The notes under the pieces are model-generated. The model saw only the letters and a list, made by a program, of their open reading frames with translations, had not been told where the DNA came from and searched no databases. A stretch of DNA of 64,000 bases from Sorangium aterium (GTDB lineage Bacteria; Myxococcota_A; Polyangia; Polyangiales; Polyangiaceae), in the NCBI RefSeq assembly GCF_028368935.1, contig NZ_JAQNDK010000004.1:434001-498000 (forward strand), written 5' to 3'. The translations under genes were made by a program, and so were the position numbers. Below are positions 27,501 to 37,426 of this stretch, in pieces. Within the stretch, counting starts at the first letter, position 1. Each line of letters starts with the position of its first letter.

Positions 27501-29081
27501 GTGGACCTCGACCCCGAGCTGATCGTTGAAGCCGAGCGAGACGGTGGTCCTGAGGTGCGAGCTCGGCGTGTCGACCGAGAAGCCCGAGAGCACGACGGCG
27601 TTCGGCCGCACCTGGAAGGAGCCGCGGACCGTGCCCTCCTTGACGCCCATCAGGCGCCTGCGGGCAGGGTCCTTCGTCGGGTGATCGAAGATCTCGAAGC
27701 CGTGCGTCTGCACGGCGAGCGGGCCCTCGAGGGAGAGCGGGGACAGCGTGCCGCCGAAGCGATCGAACCTCCCCTCGCGCAGCGTCCACGCGACGTGCGC
27801 CTGCGGGTGGACCGCGAGGTCGCGGAGCAGGCCGGGCAGCTCGATGTTGGCGAGGTCGATCGGCCCGGCCTGGAGCGGCACGCCCTTCTCGAACGGCTTG
27901 ATCTCCGCGCTCGAGATCTTCAGCGTGCCGTCGGCCCAGGCGACGTCGGCGTCGGAGAGCTGCACGGCGTCCGGGGTCGTCGAGACCCTGCCCGCGAGGC
28001 GCGTGACGAAGACCCTGCCGTCGAGGCCCGGCCGGTCGAGCAGGAGCGTGCCCTTGACGCGGGGGAGCGCCAGGCCGAGCGGCGCGGACGCCGCGTCGTA
28101 CTCCGCGTCGACGTCGAGCGAGACCGAGCCGGACGCGGGCGGCAGGCTCAGGAAGCGGTGCACGATCGGCACGGGGAGGCGCGCCCGCACGCGGCCCTCG
28201 ATCCGGTGGGGCATGCCGTCGCCGAGGCCGACGGCGCGGAGGGCGCCGAGCTCGAGCTCCACGCGGCGCCAGTCGCCGTCCTGGAGCGCGCAGGACGGCG
28301 CGGTGCCGGGATCCGGGTCGAAGTCGGCGGCGCCCTCCAGGATCAGCCGGCGGACGAGCGCGCGGCCCGGCTCGACGCGGACGCGCGTGTCGAAGCGGCA
28401 GACGACGTCCTCGTCGACGCTGTCCTCCTCGGCCTCGCGGCCGGGCGCGGGGTGCGTGCGGACGACCGAGACGAGGCCGGAGCGCATCGCGATCTCGAAC
28501 GCGTCCGACGGCTCGGCGGAGACGTCGACGTCGACCTCGGTGGCCTGGACGCGGACGTTGTCGATCGTCAGGTCGAGCCGCGCGTCGGTGATGGCCACCG
28601 AGGAGAGCGGCGCGCGGCCGAGGCCCCCCCCGCCGCCCCCGCCGGTGCTCGGGAGGGTGAGGTTCCGGAGCTCCCCGTCCTTCACCACCGCGCGGACGCG
28701 GGGGCCGATGATCTCGACGTCCCCGGCGTCGATGTGCCCCGCGAGCAGCGAGAACAGGCGCGGGCGGATGGCCACGCGCTCGAGCTCGAGGAACGGCGCG
28801 CCGCCGTCCGAGGAGTCGACGACGAGCCGGTTCAGGCCGACCATGAGGGGCCAGGCCTGGACGCGCACGTCGTAGCGGGCCGTGATGCCGAGCTCGCGCT
28901 CGAGCAGCGCCGCCGTCTCGCGCGCCGCCCAGGCCCGCACCGTCTCGGTGCGCACGAGGAGGCCGAGCGCGAGCGGGATCGCGCCGATCACGGCGAACAC
29001 GACGCACAAAAAGCGCACGGCGAGGCGCCCCCAGTCCCTGCGGGCGCTCGGCGGGGAGCCCTTTCTCCTCGTGCCGTGCAT
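24594..29081 (-). CDS. tamB: Translocation/assembly module protein TamB
   Basis: 1495 residues with an N-terminal membrane anchor (about 22-44, VRFLCVVFAVIGAIPLALGL), a very long repetitive beta-rich body of the AsmA/TamB type, and a C-terminal DUF490 domain (YVRFDDPFRIAPKVDVRAESEYRRY, LQLNLTSDPPLSQEDIVLLLTLGMTRAELNQG). TamB spans the periplasm as a hydrophobic groove that helps outer-membrane protein assembly or moves phospholipids to the outer membrane. Length is in the range of the family. The start at 29081 fits the hydrophobic anchor that follows. The likely partner is the Omp85 protein at 20143-23550. Confidence 0.9.
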   Translation of the reverse strand: MHGTRRKGSPPSARRDWGRLAVRFLCVVFAVIGAIPLALGLLVRTETVRAWAARETAALLERELGITARYDVRVQAWPLMVGLNRLVVDSSDGGAPFLELERVAIRPRLFSLLAGHIDAGDVEIIGPRVRAVVKDGELRNLTLPSTGGGGGGGLGRAPLSSVAITDARLDLTIDNVRVQATEVDVDVSAEPSDAFEIAMRSGLVSVVRTHPAPGREAEEDSVDEDVVCRFDTRVRVEPGRALVRRLILEGAADFDPDPGTAPSCALQDGDWRRVELELGALRAVGLGDGMPHRIEGRVRARLPVPIVHRFLSLPPASGSVSLDVDAEYDAASAPLGLALPRVKGTLLLDRPGLDGRVFVTRLAGRVSTTPDAVQLSDADVAWADGTLKISSAEIKPFEKGVPLQAGPIDLANIELPGLLRDLAVHPQAHVAWTLREGRFDRFGGTLSPLSLEGPLAVQTHGFEIFDHPTKDPARRRLMGVKEGTVRGSFQVRPNAVVLSGFSVDTPSSHLRTTVSLGFNDQLGVEVHPGSRVDLAEVSPLAALELAGVATLKAAMHGSYARPLLTGEVGIEKFVFGGFPIGDLEPSPVAFEPLALTLENARVRHGASRVRIPSIKVDFDPAGNLPKGRPLDSSSGIVVVDATVDTREAPHLAARDLLEVLRLDKDPRFAAYKATASGTARAHFALGGPEDRCGGGYLAVNAGMRLTGIELLDERFDEGEVDLDMIWDDQAAGADGMRLDVRSASLRKGTGSVLASASVAHGGALKGSVIASGLPLSRIDGLGAAASQFDGSVSVVASLGGTVSRLSGFADVHVSRVGIRRTHASLPPSRVELTIVPNDKAPKIIGRTPICGNPQGAPFDPAEYDRDLPDGSIVANGSLFGGQVALKGLRVTRQRRKIVDGDVRMDALDLGTLANVIPGAALAVAPKGTMTGSLDIERLPLADFRQAALTLTVDALKLEREGQGVHLTSPSGPIRLAGNTLKVPELHLEAHTASRLSAAFTASGEVKRVFTAPDLDVAIRVSPTNLSRLSADIPQIRRARGTVQAEVHVAGPLQGLSYTGSATLKEGELDVVGLPVSLDDIDVEIAIGGDQVRLTRASARVGTGTVSAVGHMPVRGLTLGTAQASIVATGVKLPVAEGVNLTANANLTASFRPGVEDDASGEKNLPRVEGKITLTSFSYTRPILMSMDLGDLTGRQRTAVQTYDPADDVVRFDVTVASPNPLRFSNDLADMRLEVSQPGLALSGTNQRFGARGTLRILPDSKLMLRSTEFEVRDGYVRFDDPFRIAPKVDVRAESEYRRYTSTSTAAADATSGAEPAAPTAAAAGGSANSSGLWRIKLHAQGDADNLQLNLTSDPPLSQEDIVLLLTLGMTRAELNQGAVSSLGETMGLEALSSLTGADKAVKTMVPLIDEFRFGTGYSSKNGAPEPTVTIGKRITDAVRANVTTGLSQGSQVRAGVEVKLSDRMSLQGSYDNSSDASSSPVGNVGADLRWRLEFE

Positions 29082-29241
29082 CGGGCGCAGCTTAGCTGAA
29101 GAGCGGTCGGACGCTTACGTGGGTGGGGTGATCCTGTGCGAGGAAAATACCGGTGCGTGCGCGTCGCACCCGACCGGAATCGTGCTCCAGGGTGGAACGC
29201 CGCGGGGGCGCCGTGCAGGGCGGCGTGCGAGGCAGGCCGGG

Positions 29242-30915
<1,674 letters not shown>

Positions 30916-31105
30916 GTCTTCGCCTGCCTGTGCGTGCCCGGCGCGCCGCGGGGCCCCGCTCGGCCTTCGAGCGGGCGCGGCGCTGGCCGGGCTGGGGGGA
31001 GAGGCCGTATGCGAGATCGCCGGCTGACGGTCAAGAGGGCGTCGAGGCGGCTGTAGGCGGGCGCGCAGGGCGCGCGTCGGGACGGACGCGGGCGGGCGCG
31101 CGCGG

Positions 31106-32854
31106 CTAGGCGCGTCGTGCGCCGCGCCCGAACGCCTGCTTGAGGGCGGCGAGATCCTCGCGGCCGACCTCGCGCGTGGCGACGAGCACCGCGAGGTACA
31201 CGAGGGCGACGAGGATCGCCTCACCGAGCACGGCGATCTTGCCGAGCCACGGGAGCTGCGTGCCCGCGGCGATCGCGACGAGCAGCGCGGCGCCGACGCG
31301 GAGCGCCGTCCGGGCGGGGACGAAGCCGCCGGCAGCGCGGTGGAGCAGGACGCCGCCGGCCACCGCGGCGGTGGCGAGCGCGAGCGAGGTGGCGACGGCG
31401 GAGCGCACGAGCATCTCGGGGCCGAACGCGGCGCGCGGGACGGCGATCGAGCAGCCGGTGGCGACGAGGAGGACGGTGGCGGCGGTGAGGGCGGCGGCCG
31501 CGCGCTCCCGGTGCAGGCTGGTGAGCGCCGCCGAGGCGACGCCGAGGACGGCGAACGCACCCATGCCGAGGGAGAGGACGCGGAGCGTGTCGCCGCCGCG
31601 GCTCCAGATCTCGACCGGGAAGGCGAAGCGCAGGACGTGCGGGGCGAGGCCCGAGATGGGGGCGCAGAGGAGCCCGGTGAGCAGGAACGAGAGGCGGACG
31701 CCGGTCATGGCGTAGCGGCGGACCGCGGCGCGGTCGTGCTCGGCGTGCGCGCGCGCGAGCATCGGGAAGAGGATGAACGTGACCGAGAGGAGCAGCTGGT
31801 ACGGCAGGAACGCGAAGAGCTGCGCGCCGCGGTAGACGCCGATGAGGTCGTCCGCGGCGTTCGCGCCGAGCGCGAGCCCGCTCGTGGCCTGCCCGAGGAA
31901 GCGGCGGAGGAGGAAGAAGTCGGTCTGGAGCAGGAGGTTCAGGAACGTCTGCGAGACGGCGAGCGGCAGGAGGAAGGCGGCGTGCTGGCGGATCGAGGGG
32001 CCGGCGCTGCCGCGGCGGCCGAGGCCCGTCCTGGTGAGCGCGAGGGGGACGATGACGGAGGCCGCGGCGACGAAGCCCGCGATCGCGCCGAGGACGCCGC
32101 TCTGGCCGGCGCGGAGGAAGAGGAAGGCGAAGCCGGCGATGCTCGCGGTGCGGAGCGCGCCGTAGCCGACGTCGAAGGCGGCCTGCGTGACGAAGCGCCG
32201 CTGGCCGTTGAGCGCGCCGACGAGCGGGGCGTAGAGGCCGTAGAGGAGGACCACGGCGGCGGCGAGGCGCAGCGGGCCGGCGACGTGCGGGGCCTCCGAG
32301 AAGTCGGCGATGGCGCCGGCGAGGAGCGCGAAGCCGGCGGAGACGACGACGGCGAGGACGGCGTGCAGGGCGAGCGTGCGGCGGAAGGCGGCGGCGACGT
32401 CCTCTTCCGCGACGCTGGAGACGGCGCGCGAGACGCCCTGGATGCCGGTCGCGACGATGACGTTGTTGACGACGCCGACGCCGGCGAGGACGACGGAGAC
32501 CGCGCCGTAGCCGTCGGTGCCGAGCAGCCGCGGGAGGATGAGCTGCTGGACGAAGCCGAAGAGGATGAACGAGACCTTGGCGCCGGCGATGGCGAGGCCG
32601 CCGCGGCCGGCGGAGCGGGCGGTGGCGGGGGAGGGGGCGGTCGGGGCGGAAGGGGAGGGAGAGGAAGCGGCAGGCGCCGGGGCGGCCTGCGTAGGGTCCG
32701 CGGCGGTTTGCGAGGGATCCGGGGCGGAGTGCGGGGGATCCGAGGGCGCCGGAGCGTCCGGCGGCGGCGGGAAGGGCACGGCGGCGCGCTGCACGGCGGC
32801 GTTGTCGCAGAAGCACGCCGGGCGGGCAATCTCGCGCGGAGCGGCCGAGCACAC
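31106..32854 (-). CDS. Polysaccharide/oligosaccharide flippase (Wzx/MOP superfamily)
   Basis: About 582 residues with a Pro/Ala-rich cytoplasmic head (1-80) and then 12-14 hydrophobic helices, beginning [33 protein letters not shown], the typical opening of Wzx-like exporters of the MOP/MATE superfamily. These proteins flip lipid-linked glycans to the outer face of the inner membrane. No glycosyltransferase genes lie nearby, so its substrate is unknown. The start is uncertain because the N-terminal 80 residues are low-complexity; GTG 32854 is the longest choice, and starts up to about residue 75 are possible. Confidence 0.75.
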   Translation of the reverse strand: MCSAAPREIARPACFCDNAAVQRAAVPFPPPPDAPAPSDPPHSAPDPSQTAADPTQAAPAPAASSPSPSAPTAPSPATARSAGRGGLAIAGAKVSFILFGFVQQLILPRLLGTDGYGAVSVVLAGVGVVNNVIVATGIQGVSRAVSSVAEEDVAAAFRRTLALHAVLAVVVSAGFALLAGAIADFSEAPHVAGPLRLAAAVVLLYGLYAPLVGALNGQRRFVTQAAFDVGYGALRTASIAGFAFLFLRAGQSGVLGAIAGFVAAASVIVPLALTRTGLGRRGSAGPSIRQHAAFLLPLAVSQTFLNLLLQTDFFLLRRFLGQATSGLALGANAADDLIGVYRGAQLFAFLPYQLLLSVTFILFPMLARAHAEHDRAAVRRYAMTGVRLSFLLTGLLCAPISGLAPHVLRFAFPVEIWSRGGDTLRVLSLGMGAFAVLGVASAALTSLHRERAAAALTAATVLLVATGCSIAVPRAAFGPEMLVRSAVATSLALATAAVAGGVLLHRAAGGFVPARTALRVGAALLVAIAAGTQLPWLGKIAVLGEAILVALVYLAVLVATREVGREDLAALKQAFGRGARRA

Positions 32855-32941
32855 CGGGGCGTCACGTAAACTTCAGCGGCGGTGCGGATTCGCTTGACGG
32901 GAAGGCCTCGCCGACTATCCTCGCGCCCGTCTCCAACGCAT

Positions 32942-33014
32942 TCCAGCTTAGCTCAGTTGGTAGAGCAGGCGGCTGTTAACCGCCGGGTCGCTGGTTCGAG
33001 TCCAGCAGCTGGAG
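32942..33014 (+). tRNA. tRNA-Asn (anticodon GTT)
   Basis: Acceptor arms TCCAGCT (32942-32948) and AGCTGGA (33007-33013) pair perfectly. The anticodon stem GGCGG/CCGCC encloses the loop CTGTTAA, giving anticodon GTT at 32975-32977. The T arm is GCTGG-TTCGAGT-CCAGC (32990-33006). The D arm contains AGCTCAGTTGGTAGAGC. The discriminator is G33014, and CCA is not encoded. Confidence 0.97.
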
Positions 33015-33058
33015 CTATTTTGCCGAGGCGACCCGGTCAGGGCGCCACGCCGACAAGG

Positions 33059-33097
33059 GGCCTTGCCAGAAAATCTGGCAAGGCCTCTTTGTTTTTT
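33059..33097 (+). terminator. Intrinsic terminator behind tRNA-Asn
   Basis: GGCCTTGCCAGA (33059-33070) pairs perfectly over 12 bases with TCTGGCAAGGCC (33074-33085) around an AAA loop, followed by TCTTTGTTTTTT (33086-33097). Confidence 0.92.
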
Positions 33098-33306
33098 CCG
33101 CAGCTCACGCAGCGCGCACGCGGAACCCAGGAGAGCGCTCAGAGCAAGACGTGGCGCGTGACGAGCCACAAGGTTCGGCCCACGCAGAGCCGAGACCGAG
33201 CGGTGCTCTTGAGTTCACGGTGAACGGCTCCCCGCTCTGGGGTTCACAGCTCCTCCTCTCCTTGCCGGTCGCGCCCGCACACCGGAAGATAGAGAGGGAG
33301 GCCGCG

Positions 33307-34254
33307 ATGAAGAAGCACACCATGACGCTGCTGGGAGGGACGCGCGGCGAGCTTCGCGTTCCGGCAGACGTGCTTCTCGAGGCGGTCGGCGCGTTGCTCG
33401 AGGGGGCCCGCCAGGCGACGCGCTTCGTCGTCGAGGGCGAGAGCACGCGCAAGGGGCCGCGACCCGCGTGGCTCGATGTGGCTTGTCGCGTGGAAATCAC
33501 GGGGCTGACCGCTGGTTCCGCCGTCGTGGCGCTCGAGGCTCCGACGCTGGCCGACGTGGCGCCCGAGCGCTTTGGAGGCGCGCATCAAGTCTCGCTGTTC
33601 GTCGAGGCGCAGCGGCTGATCGAGGCGAGCAGCTCGGCCGTGGACCTCTTCGCGGGGGTGCTCGCGAGCGTCGTGAAGGGCGACCGAGATCGCGTGCTCG
33701 CCGACCGCGCGCTGCTCGACACCTGCGTCCGGTTCGCTCGGGCTGCGCGTGACGGCTTCCATGGCATACAGCTCGAAGGCATTGCTGGGCTCGACGCCCC
33801 CCTCGTCGTGCGACGCGACGAGGTGGGCAAGATCGAGCTCCTTCGCGACGAGACCCCGGATCCCAAGGCCGTGCGTGTGACCGGCACGCTCGACACGATC
33901 TCCGCGACGAAGTCCGACGTCGTGCTCACGCTGGCTGATGGCACTGCCGTGGCTGCCCGGCTCGACGCCCGCGACAACGAGCAGCTCAAGACCCTGTTCG
34001 GCTCGCGGGTGGTGGTTGCGGGCATGGCCCAGTTCCGTCCGTCCGGCAAGCTCCTGGTCATCGACGTCGAGTATCTCGGCCCCGCGCGCGCTGGTGACAC
34101 CGTGTTCGAGAGCACCCCGAAAGCCACCGCCAGGAAGCCCGTGGCCTCCTGGGTGCCGCAGGACGAGGCCACTGGCGTGTCGGCGTTCTTCGGCACGTGG
34201 CCGGGAGACGAGACCGACGAGGAGCTGCTCGGCGCGCTCGAGGCGATCCGGTGA
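33307..34254 (+). CDS. Unknown 315-residue partner of a PIN-domain protein
   Basis: The start at ATG 33307 (MKKHTMTLLGGTRGELRVPAD) is preceded by GGGAG at 33296-33300. I recognise no named family. The protein is soluble, mixed alpha/beta, with no membrane segment, helix-turn-helix or ribbon-helix-helix motif. A stretch around residues 200-270 (VRVTGTLDTISATKSDVVLTLADGTAVAAR) looks like a small beta-barrel domain. Its stop overlaps the GTG start of the PIN gene (GTGA), a spacing typical of toxin-antitoxin pairs, so it may restrain the nuclease, although it is far longer than ordinary VapB antitoxins. It may instead be a substrate-binding subunit. Confidence 0.75.
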   Translation: MKKHTMTLLGGTRGELRVPADVLLEAVGALLEGARQATRFVVEGESTRKGPRPAWLDVACRVEITGLTAGSAVVALEAPTLADVAPERFGGAHQVSLFVEAQRLIEASSSAVDLFAGVLASVVKGDRDRVLADRALLDTCVRFARAARDGFHGIQLEGIAGLDAPLVVRRDEVGKIELLRDETPDPKAVRVTGTLDTISATKSDVVLTLADGTAVAARLDARDNEQLKTLFGSRVVVAGMAQFRPSGKLLVIDVEYLGPARAGDTVFESTPKATARKPVASWVPQDEATGVSAFFGTWPGDETDEELLGALEAIR

Positions 34255-34709
34255 GCCAGCGGATCTACCTGCTCGACACGAGCGTGATTCTCCCGCTGGT
34301 GCGCGGTAACGCGCTGGGTCGGTACATCGACGAGCGCTTCGGCCTGCGGTCCGCTGCGCAACGTCCGCTCGTGTCCGTGGTCAGCCTCGGCGAGGTGCGC
34401 GCGCTCGCGCTGCGCAATGCCTGGGGCGACGCCAAGCTGAAGGCGCTCTCGAATGCGCTCGACAGCCTGGTTGTCGTGGACATCAATCATCCAGCCGTCC
34501 TCGAGGCGTACGTGCAGCTCGATCTGGTCTCGCAGCGCCATCCCGACGGCGCCCGCAACATGGGAAAGAACGATCTGTGGATCGCGGCCTGCGCCAAGGC
34601 TGCCGGCGCGACGCTGCTCACCACGGACGACGACTTCTCCCACCTGATCCCCGAGCACCTTGATGGCGAGGTCATCGCTCCCACGATGGCGTCGTCATTG
34701 CTGACGTGA
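34251..34709 (+). CDS. PIN-domain nuclease (VapC-like)
   Basis: 152 residues from GTG 34251. All four acidic residues of the PIN active site can be placed: Asp in [12 protein letters not shown], Glu in [11 protein letters not shown], Asp in [10 protein letters not shown] and Asp in [14 protein letters not shown] proteins of the VapC type cleave tRNA or rRNA as toxins. The GTGA overlap with the preceding 315-residue gene shows tight coupling. It is intact, in contrast to the several broken nuclease genes nearby. Confidence 0.85.
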   Translation: MSQRIYLLDTSVILPLVRGNALGRYIDERFGLRSAAQRPLVSVVSLGEVRALALRNAWGDAKLKALSNALDSLVVVDINHPAVLEAYVQLDLVSQRHPDGARNMGKNDLWIAACAKAAGATLLTTDDDFSHLIPEHLDGEVIAPTMASSLLT

Positions 34710-34834
34710 GGTCTGCTGAGGCTACGGACGACGCCGAGCGAGCCGAGGAGCTGAGCGAGCCACTCCGACCTCATCGGGGTCACTGAGCCGGCGCGGGCTC
34801 GGAGCGCGCCCGTGCAGCGCACACGGCATCTCGC

Positions 34835-35224
34835 ATGTTCACCGCGCTCGAGAACGGGATGCCGCCCGCCTGGGGCGACGAAGGCTTCCCTTCGTCGACC
34901 ATGAAGGAGCGCGCGGCCGAGCTGCTCGGAGCGATGGGGCTCGCCGACCGGATGAACTTCAGGGCGACCGCGCTCTCGGGCGGCCAGCAGCAACGCGTGG
35001 CCATCGCGCGCGCGCTGTCGCGCCGACCGCCGCTCGTCCTCGCCGACGAGCCGACAGGGAACCTCGACACCGAGTCGTCGGTCGAGGTCTTCGCGTTGAT
35101 GCGCCGATTCAACCGCGAGCTCGGCACGACGTTCCTCGTCGTCACCCACGATCCGCGCATCGCGGAGCAGTGCGACCGCGTCATCGAGATCGTCGACGGT
35201 AGCATCGCCAACGACCGCGCGTGA
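34835..35224 (+). pseudogene. Truncated copy of the LolD/MacB-type ABC ATPase gene
   Basis: The frame reproduces residues 100-228 of the ATPase encoded at 61519-62205 with only a few differences ([20 protein letters not shown] against [20 protein letters not shown]). The signature ([15 protein letters not shown]) and Walker B ([12 protein letters not shown]) are kept, but the first 99 residues with the Walker A motif are missing and no other part of the exporter is present. DNA similarity continues about 160 bases past the stop. It is therefore a fragment left by a duplication, unlikely to be functional. Confidence 0.85.
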
Positions 35225-35586
35225 CGGTCAACCAGGCGTCGCACCGAGACGCAGCCCGGCGCCTCGCGAGCCGCTCCTGGAGCTCTCGGACGAGACGCCG
35301 CCGAGGTCTCATTTCCGCGTGCGTTCGGCGCTCGGCGAGCACAACGCGCGCGTGAACAGCGTTCGCGCACAGCGCGCTGCGGGCGCGAAGGAAGGCGTAC
35401 CGAGGGCGTTCTGGGCGGTGTTCGCGCCCTCTGGTCTGTCGCCTGGAGAGAGAGCAGCCGAGCGCGTTCAACAGCGGAGGGCCTTCGGGCGGGACCGAGC
35501 CGCTGACCTTTCACCAACTCGCCACCGGCCAAACGAGGGCGAATTGAAGAGCTCGCCAGCGTCACCCCGCTCCCTTCCTTTCCTGT
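35225..35586. other. Gene-poor stretch with duplicated DNA
   Basis: Bases 35225 to about 35385 continue the similarity to 62206-62368 downstream of the intact ATPase gene. From 35455 one copy of a 60-base direct repeat follows. No intact gene is visible. Confidence 0.5.
35455..35514 (+). repeat. 60-base direct repeat, copy 1
   Basis: CAGCCGAGCGCGTTCAACAG and the bases following match 36851-36910 in the same orientation, with about eight mismatches in 60. The two copies flank the broken HNH gene and the OrfA/YhcG chimera. Confidence 0.75.
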
Positions 35587-35911
35587 TGAACACCCGGTCA
35601 CGGTGCCACGGCAGATACGTGCGATGGCCATCCGCCAGCCCGCGCACGCGAAGCGGCCGGTCGAGCCCCAGCGTCGTGCACGCTTCGGCGTCGAGCGCGT
35701 GGCTCACGACGATCGCCCCGTCGTCCGCCACGGTGAGGTGATGAAGCCGCGGTCGAACGCGGCATCAAGGTGCGGCGCGAGCAGGATTCCGTTGTAGACA
35801 TCGAGCCGCTCGGCATCCGTCTCGCAGTCAGCCCACGGCTTGATGTGGCTCGCGCGCAGGAGCGCGGGCACGGCAAGCCCCGTCACGGCGCAGCGCCCCT
35901 CCCACAGGTCG
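35587..35911 (-). pseudogene. HNH endonuclease, 3' remnant with frameshift
   Basis: From 35911 the minus strand reads DLWEGRCAVTGLAVPALLRASHIKPWADC, then YNGILLAPHLDAAFDRGFIT, the core of an HNH_2-type endonuclease with its His and Asn residues. At 35732-35741 a five-base tandem duplication (GGTGAGGTGA on the plus strand) shifts the frame. The match then continues in the next frame with [16 protein letters not shown] and [10 protein letters not shown]. The 5' half of the gene is missing and replaced by the YhcG-like gene, whose last codons overlap this segment. It is not functional as it stands. Confidence 0.75.
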
Positions 35912-36749
35912 GCTGGCGCTCGTGGCGGTCGAGCCAGCGCAGGTACAGCTCCATCTGGCCGGAGTCGGCTGGCTTGAAGTCGCCGATCTTCAGCTCGAAG
36001 GCGACGAGCCGCTGCATGCGCCGGTGGAAGAACAGGAGGTCGAGGTAGTAGTCGTCGCCGTCGAGCGTGATGCGCTTCTGCCGCTCGACGAAGGCGAAGC
36101 CCGCCCCCAGCTCGAGGAGGAAGCGCTCGATCTCGCGGAGGATCGCCGATTCGAGGTCCTTCTCGCTGTACGTGTCCGCAAGCTCGAGGAAGTCGAGCAT
36201 GTACGGGGCGCGGAACACGAGCGCAGGTGAGAGCTCGCCTCTCTCGTGTAGCGCGGCCAGTTCCTTGCGGATCAGCGCCTCCGGCTTCTTGGAGAGCGCT
36301 GTACGCTCGAAGAGCATGCCGTCGATACGCTCGGCGAGGACGCGCGTCGACCACCCTTCCACCCGGCACATCTCGGCGTAGAAGGTGCGCTTCAGATCGT
36401 CCTCCATGTAGATGAGCTGCTTGAAGTGGCTCCACGACAACTGTGTCCGCAGTGCGGAGACAATCTCTGCGCTGGGGAACGCGCGCGCGAACCGAATCAT
36501 GTGCCGCAGGCTCTTCTCGCCGAAGCCGCACCCGTAGCGCGCCTCCAATTGTCTCCCCGCTGCGGAGACAATCTCGGGGGGCTCGCGCCGCAAGAGCGCA
36601 GCGAGCTCGCCGGTGCGACCGGAAGTTTTACACGCCGCCGCATCGCCCAGGATCCGCAGCTTGTACTCGGCCGTGAAGCGGCGACGGTGTGTCTTGGCCG
36701 ATACCTCCGTCGGCGCGGTGAACTGGCGTTCATTGCTACCGTCTTTCAT
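35883..36749 (-). CDS. Chimeric ORF: IS3 OrfA N-terminus joined to a YhcG (DUF1016) nuclease
   Basis: 288 residues. Residues about 20-56 (RRRFTAEYKLRILGDAAAC, ELAALLRRE) match the helix-turn-helix start of IS3-family OrfA transposase proteins. From about residue 58 the sequence is a DUF1016/YhcG nuclease: LSWSHFKQLIYMEDDLKRTF, FERTALSKKPE, LRFLELADTYSEKDLE-like segments and DYYLDLLFFHRRM, with the PD-(D/E)XK residues in YLDLLFF and FELKIGDF. The protein stops after RWLDRHERQ, short of the normal family end. It therefore looks like an in-frame fusion made by insertion and deletion; whether it is expressed or active is unknown. Confidence 0.75.
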   Translation of the reverse strand: MKDGSNERQFTAPTEVSAKTHRRRFTAEYKLRILGDAAACKTSGRTGELAALLRREPPEIVSAAGRQLEARYGCGFGEKSLRHMIRFARAFPSAEIVSALRTQLSWSHFKQLIYMEDDLKRTFYAEMCRVEGWSTRVLAERIDGMLFERTALSKKPEALIRKELAALHERGELSPALVFRAPYMLDFLELADTYSEKDLESAILREIERFLLELGAGFAFVERQKRITLDGDDYYLDLLFFHRRMQRLVAFELKIGDFKPADSGQMELYLRWLDRHERQPTCGRGAAP

Positions 36750-36850
36750 TCTATGATCCGGGCTCGCCCTCCTACAATAAATTGTTGGGGGTCCGATGTC
36801 TCACTTACGTTGGCACGGAGGGCTCTCTGTTCTGACCTCCGGGGAGGGGG

Positions 36851-36910
36851 CAGCCGAGAGCGTTTAACCGCGGAGGACCTTCGGGCGGGACGGGGCCGCT
36901 GACGTTTGAC
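36851..36910 (+). repeat. 60-base direct repeat, copy 2
   Basis: Second copy of the element at 35455-35514, same orientation. The sequence between the copies (about 1.34 kb) is exactly the block of nuclease and transposase debris. Confidence 0.75.
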
Positions 36911-36961
36911 TGGCCAAAGCGCGATCGCGGTCCGGAGGTCCATGGGTATCCGCACCCGCGA

Positions 36962-37411
36962 TCACCTGCTTGCTCGCGTCTCGCGAGTGCGCTGCCGCAC
37001 TACTTGCGCGCGCACAGCCCGCTCGATCCAGTCAACGCAGGCGTCTGCGTCGGCTTCGACCTCGTGCTCCCAAATGCGGAGAACCGTCCAGCCGTTTGCT
37101 TCAAGCGTGGCGTCGTGTTCCCTGTCCCGTGCCCGGTTGCGACGGATCTTCTCCTTCCAGTAGGGAGAAGTCAGCTTCGCCTCCCACTCATCGAAGCGCC
37201 ATCCATGCCAGAAGTCTCCATCCACGAATACGACGACCCGTGCTTTGGCGAAGACGAGATCGGGCTTGCCAGGTAGGTGTCGAACGTACTTCCTATATCG
37301 AAGGCCGCGCGCGAATGAGAGGCGTCGAATGATCAGCTCGGGCTTCGTGTCCGTCTTGCGAATGCGAGACATCGTTCGTCTGCGCTGTTCGGGGGTCATA
37401 TTGTCGGCCAT
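36962..37411 (-). CDS. vsr: Very-short-patch-repair endonuclease Vsr
   Basis: 149 residues from ATG 37411, which has GGGAG nine bases upstream; ATG 37420 is too close to that site. Motifs MTPEQRRRTMSRIRKTDTKPE, LPGKPDLVF, VFVDGDFWHGW and NRARDREHDATLEANGWTVLRIWE define the Vsr family. Vsr nicks DNA beside T:G mismatches left when 5-methylcytosine deaminates, starting their repair. The His/Cys zinc ligands known from E. coli Vsr appear replaced by Asp and His. It is the last gene of the operon headed by a C5-cytosine methyltransferase, its natural companion. Confidence 0.9.
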   Translation of the reverse strand: MADNMTPEQRRRTMSRIRKTDTKPELIIRRLSFARGLRYRKYVRHLPGKPDLVFAKARVVVFVDGDFWHGWRFDEWEAKLTSPYWKEKIRRNRARDREHDATLEANGWTVLRIWEHEVEADADACVDWIERAVRAQVVRQRTRETRASR

Positions 37412-37426
37412 GATCGACATCTCCCA

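Noticed and set aside
25068-29099. A 1343-codon plus-strand frame opposite tamB
   Set aside because: Arg/Ala/Glu-rich shadow of tamB without start signals or motifs.
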